Part shown: piece by piece, positions 63,405 to 64,000 of the stretch
Numbering within the stretch: position 1 is the first letter of the stretch
How the letters are laid out: each line of letters begins with the position of its first letter
Source: Porticoccaceae bacterium
Lineage (GTDB): Bacteria; Pseudomonadota; Gammaproteobacteria; Pseudomonadales; Porticoccaceae
DNA length: 64,000 nt
NCBI GenBank assembly: GCA_026005035.1
Contig: BPKH01000001.1
Span: forward strand, 395,610 to 459,609
Direction: 5' to 3'
Made by a program: the position numbers and the translations under genes
The notes under the pieces: model-generated
Database searches by the model: none
Told to the model about the DNA's origin: nothing
Seen by the model: only the letters and a program-made list of their open reading frames with translations

Positions 63405-63472
63405 ACTCGCTCCATCCGGGTGAGAACCCCTAAGCGCTCCCGGCCCGGATGGAGCCAAGCGGAATCCGGGGA
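63405..63472. repeat. REP-like element and partial inverted copy
   Basis: A partial reverse copy (CTCGCTCCATCCGGG, 63408-63421) and a full forward copy (63443-63472, GGCCCGGATGGAGCCAAGCG then GAATCCGGGG) lie in the 330-bp gap after queA. No gene is seen in 63304-63570. Confidence 0.7.
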
Positions 63473-63570
63473 GCCGACAACCCCCACCGCCCTGCCAACC
63501 CTCTCCGGGCCGCGGGAGATGAGAATCCCCGAGGTTTCGGCGTCTCGGATCGTCCGCACCGGGACAGCTT

Positions 63571-63599
63571 TTGTCGCGGGGTTGGCCCTTTGGTATCCT
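63571..63599 (+). promoter_or_regulatory. Promoter of the ArsC/YffB-like gene
   Basis: TTGTCG (63571-63576) and TATCCT (63594-63599) are separated by 17 bp, 36 bp before the GTG start. Confidence 0.6.
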
Positions 63600-63634
63600 A
63601 GCCCGCCCGTTGATCCGCCCCTCATGGCAAGCTC

Positions 63635-64000
63635 GTGAACGACTCGCCCGTGGTGCTCTACGGCATCCCCAACTGCGACCGGGTGCGCGCGGCGCGCCGC
63701 TGGCTGCGCGAGCGAGGGGTGCCCCATCGCTTCCACGACCTGCGCGCCGACGGCGCGGGCCCAGAGCTCTTCGCGCGCTGGCTGGCGCAGGTGGGTCCGG
63801 CGCGGCTCATCAACCGCCACAGCGCCACCTGGCGCGCCCTTGCCGAAGGGGAGCGCCAGCAGCTGGCGGGGCCGGCCGCGGCCGAGGTGCTAGCCCGCCA
63901 TCCCACCCTCGCCCAGCGGCCGGTGTTGGAAGTCGGCGAGCGGTTGTGGGTGGGCTTCGATCCGGCCGCGTGGGCGGCCCTTCTGGCTCTCGAGGGAGGA
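63635..64000 (+). CDS. ArsC/Spx (YffB-like) family protein, runs to the window edge
   Basis: This reads 122 residues from a GTG (VNDSPVVLYGIPNCDRVRAA) to the end of the window without a stop. The CxxxR pattern (Cys14, Arg18) in a thioredoxin-like start, followed by LINRHSATWRAL and ERPV-like QRPVLEVGERL, fits the YffB branch of the arsenate reductase/Spx fold. E. coli YffB has 118 residues, so little is missing, and the true stop lies just beyond. The activity is unknown; GSH-dependent reductase is a suggestion for the family. A nearby ATG at 63623 meets a stop at once, so GTG is the start. Confidence 0.8.
   Translation, partial: MNDSPVVLYGIPNCDRVRAARRWLRERGVPHRFHDLRADGAGPELFARWLAQVGPARLINRHSATWRALAEGERQQLAGPAAAEVLARHPTLAQRPVLEVGERLWVGFDPAAWAALLALEGG

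Overview
The window is very GC-rich (roughly 70% by eye), densely packed chromosomal DNA that looks like a gammaproteobacterium. The evidence is the gene order: fimX-serB, hslVU followed by a DUF971 gene, tsaE-amiC-mutL-miaA-hfq-hflX-hflK-hflC-hisZ-purA, queA-tgt-secD-secF, ribF-ileS-lspA-ispH, and an efp/epmA/epmB set for EF-P beta-lysylation. The content (PilSR, FimX, cytochrome c5, HisZ, DUF3094, DUF2065) resembles Pseudomonas or Chromatiales-type lineages; the species cannot be named from the sequence alone. I see no rRNA, tRNA, CRISPR array, prophage or insertion sequence.

Layout. 0-6 kb: a TIM-barrel sugar-phosphate isomerase-like gene, a VOC protein, a lone ABC ATPase, a large lipoprotein of the choice-of-anchor I type carrying a collagen-like stalk, a broken monooxygenase relic and nadE. 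6-9 kb: pilS-pilR, the type IV pilus two-component system. 9-16 kb (minus strand): ispH, lspA, ileS, ribF, murJ. 16-18.6 kb: hslV-hslU-DUF971, then DUF3094. 18.7-23.2 kb: a biotin operon bioB-bioF-bioHC-bioD in which BioH and BioC are fused. 23.3-27.4 kb: comF, cysE, epmA/efp and divergent epmB. 27.4-31.2 kb: a PilZ-like protein followed by a FimX-like degenerate GGDEF-EAL protein. 31-38 kb: serB, a YtjB-like membrane protein, rep, cytochrome c5, a phosphoribosyltransferase, a rhodanese and transaldolase. 38-50.6 kb: a long minus-strand housekeeping series running from nnr to purA. 50.7-64 kb: queG, rpsT, yebC, aspS, an FmdB-type zinc ribbon, an HU-family protein, proS, secF, secD, tgt, queA and the start of an ArsC/YffB-like gene.

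The themes that link genes are type IV pilus and c-di-GMP control (PilS, PilR, PilZ-like, FimX-like), EF-P modification, queuosine synthesis (queA, tgt, queG), RNA and protein quality control (hfq, miaA, hflX, hflKC, hslVU, secDF), and biotin synthesis.

The main oddities are four single-base frameshifts. Three fall in otherwise intact core genes (bioD, cysE, rep) and one in a relic gene, and they occur at or next to short runs of C or G, so sequencing error is a serious possibility. Other oddities are the BioH-BioC fusion, the absence of yajC and of an fkpB-like gene from their usual places, a dispersed REP-like palindrome in at least five intergenic sites, and a promoter-like box sitting directly on a terminator between hflC and DUF2065. 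I found no convincing wholly new multi-gene system. The best lead is the PilZ-like/FimX-like pair at 27.4-31.2 kb.
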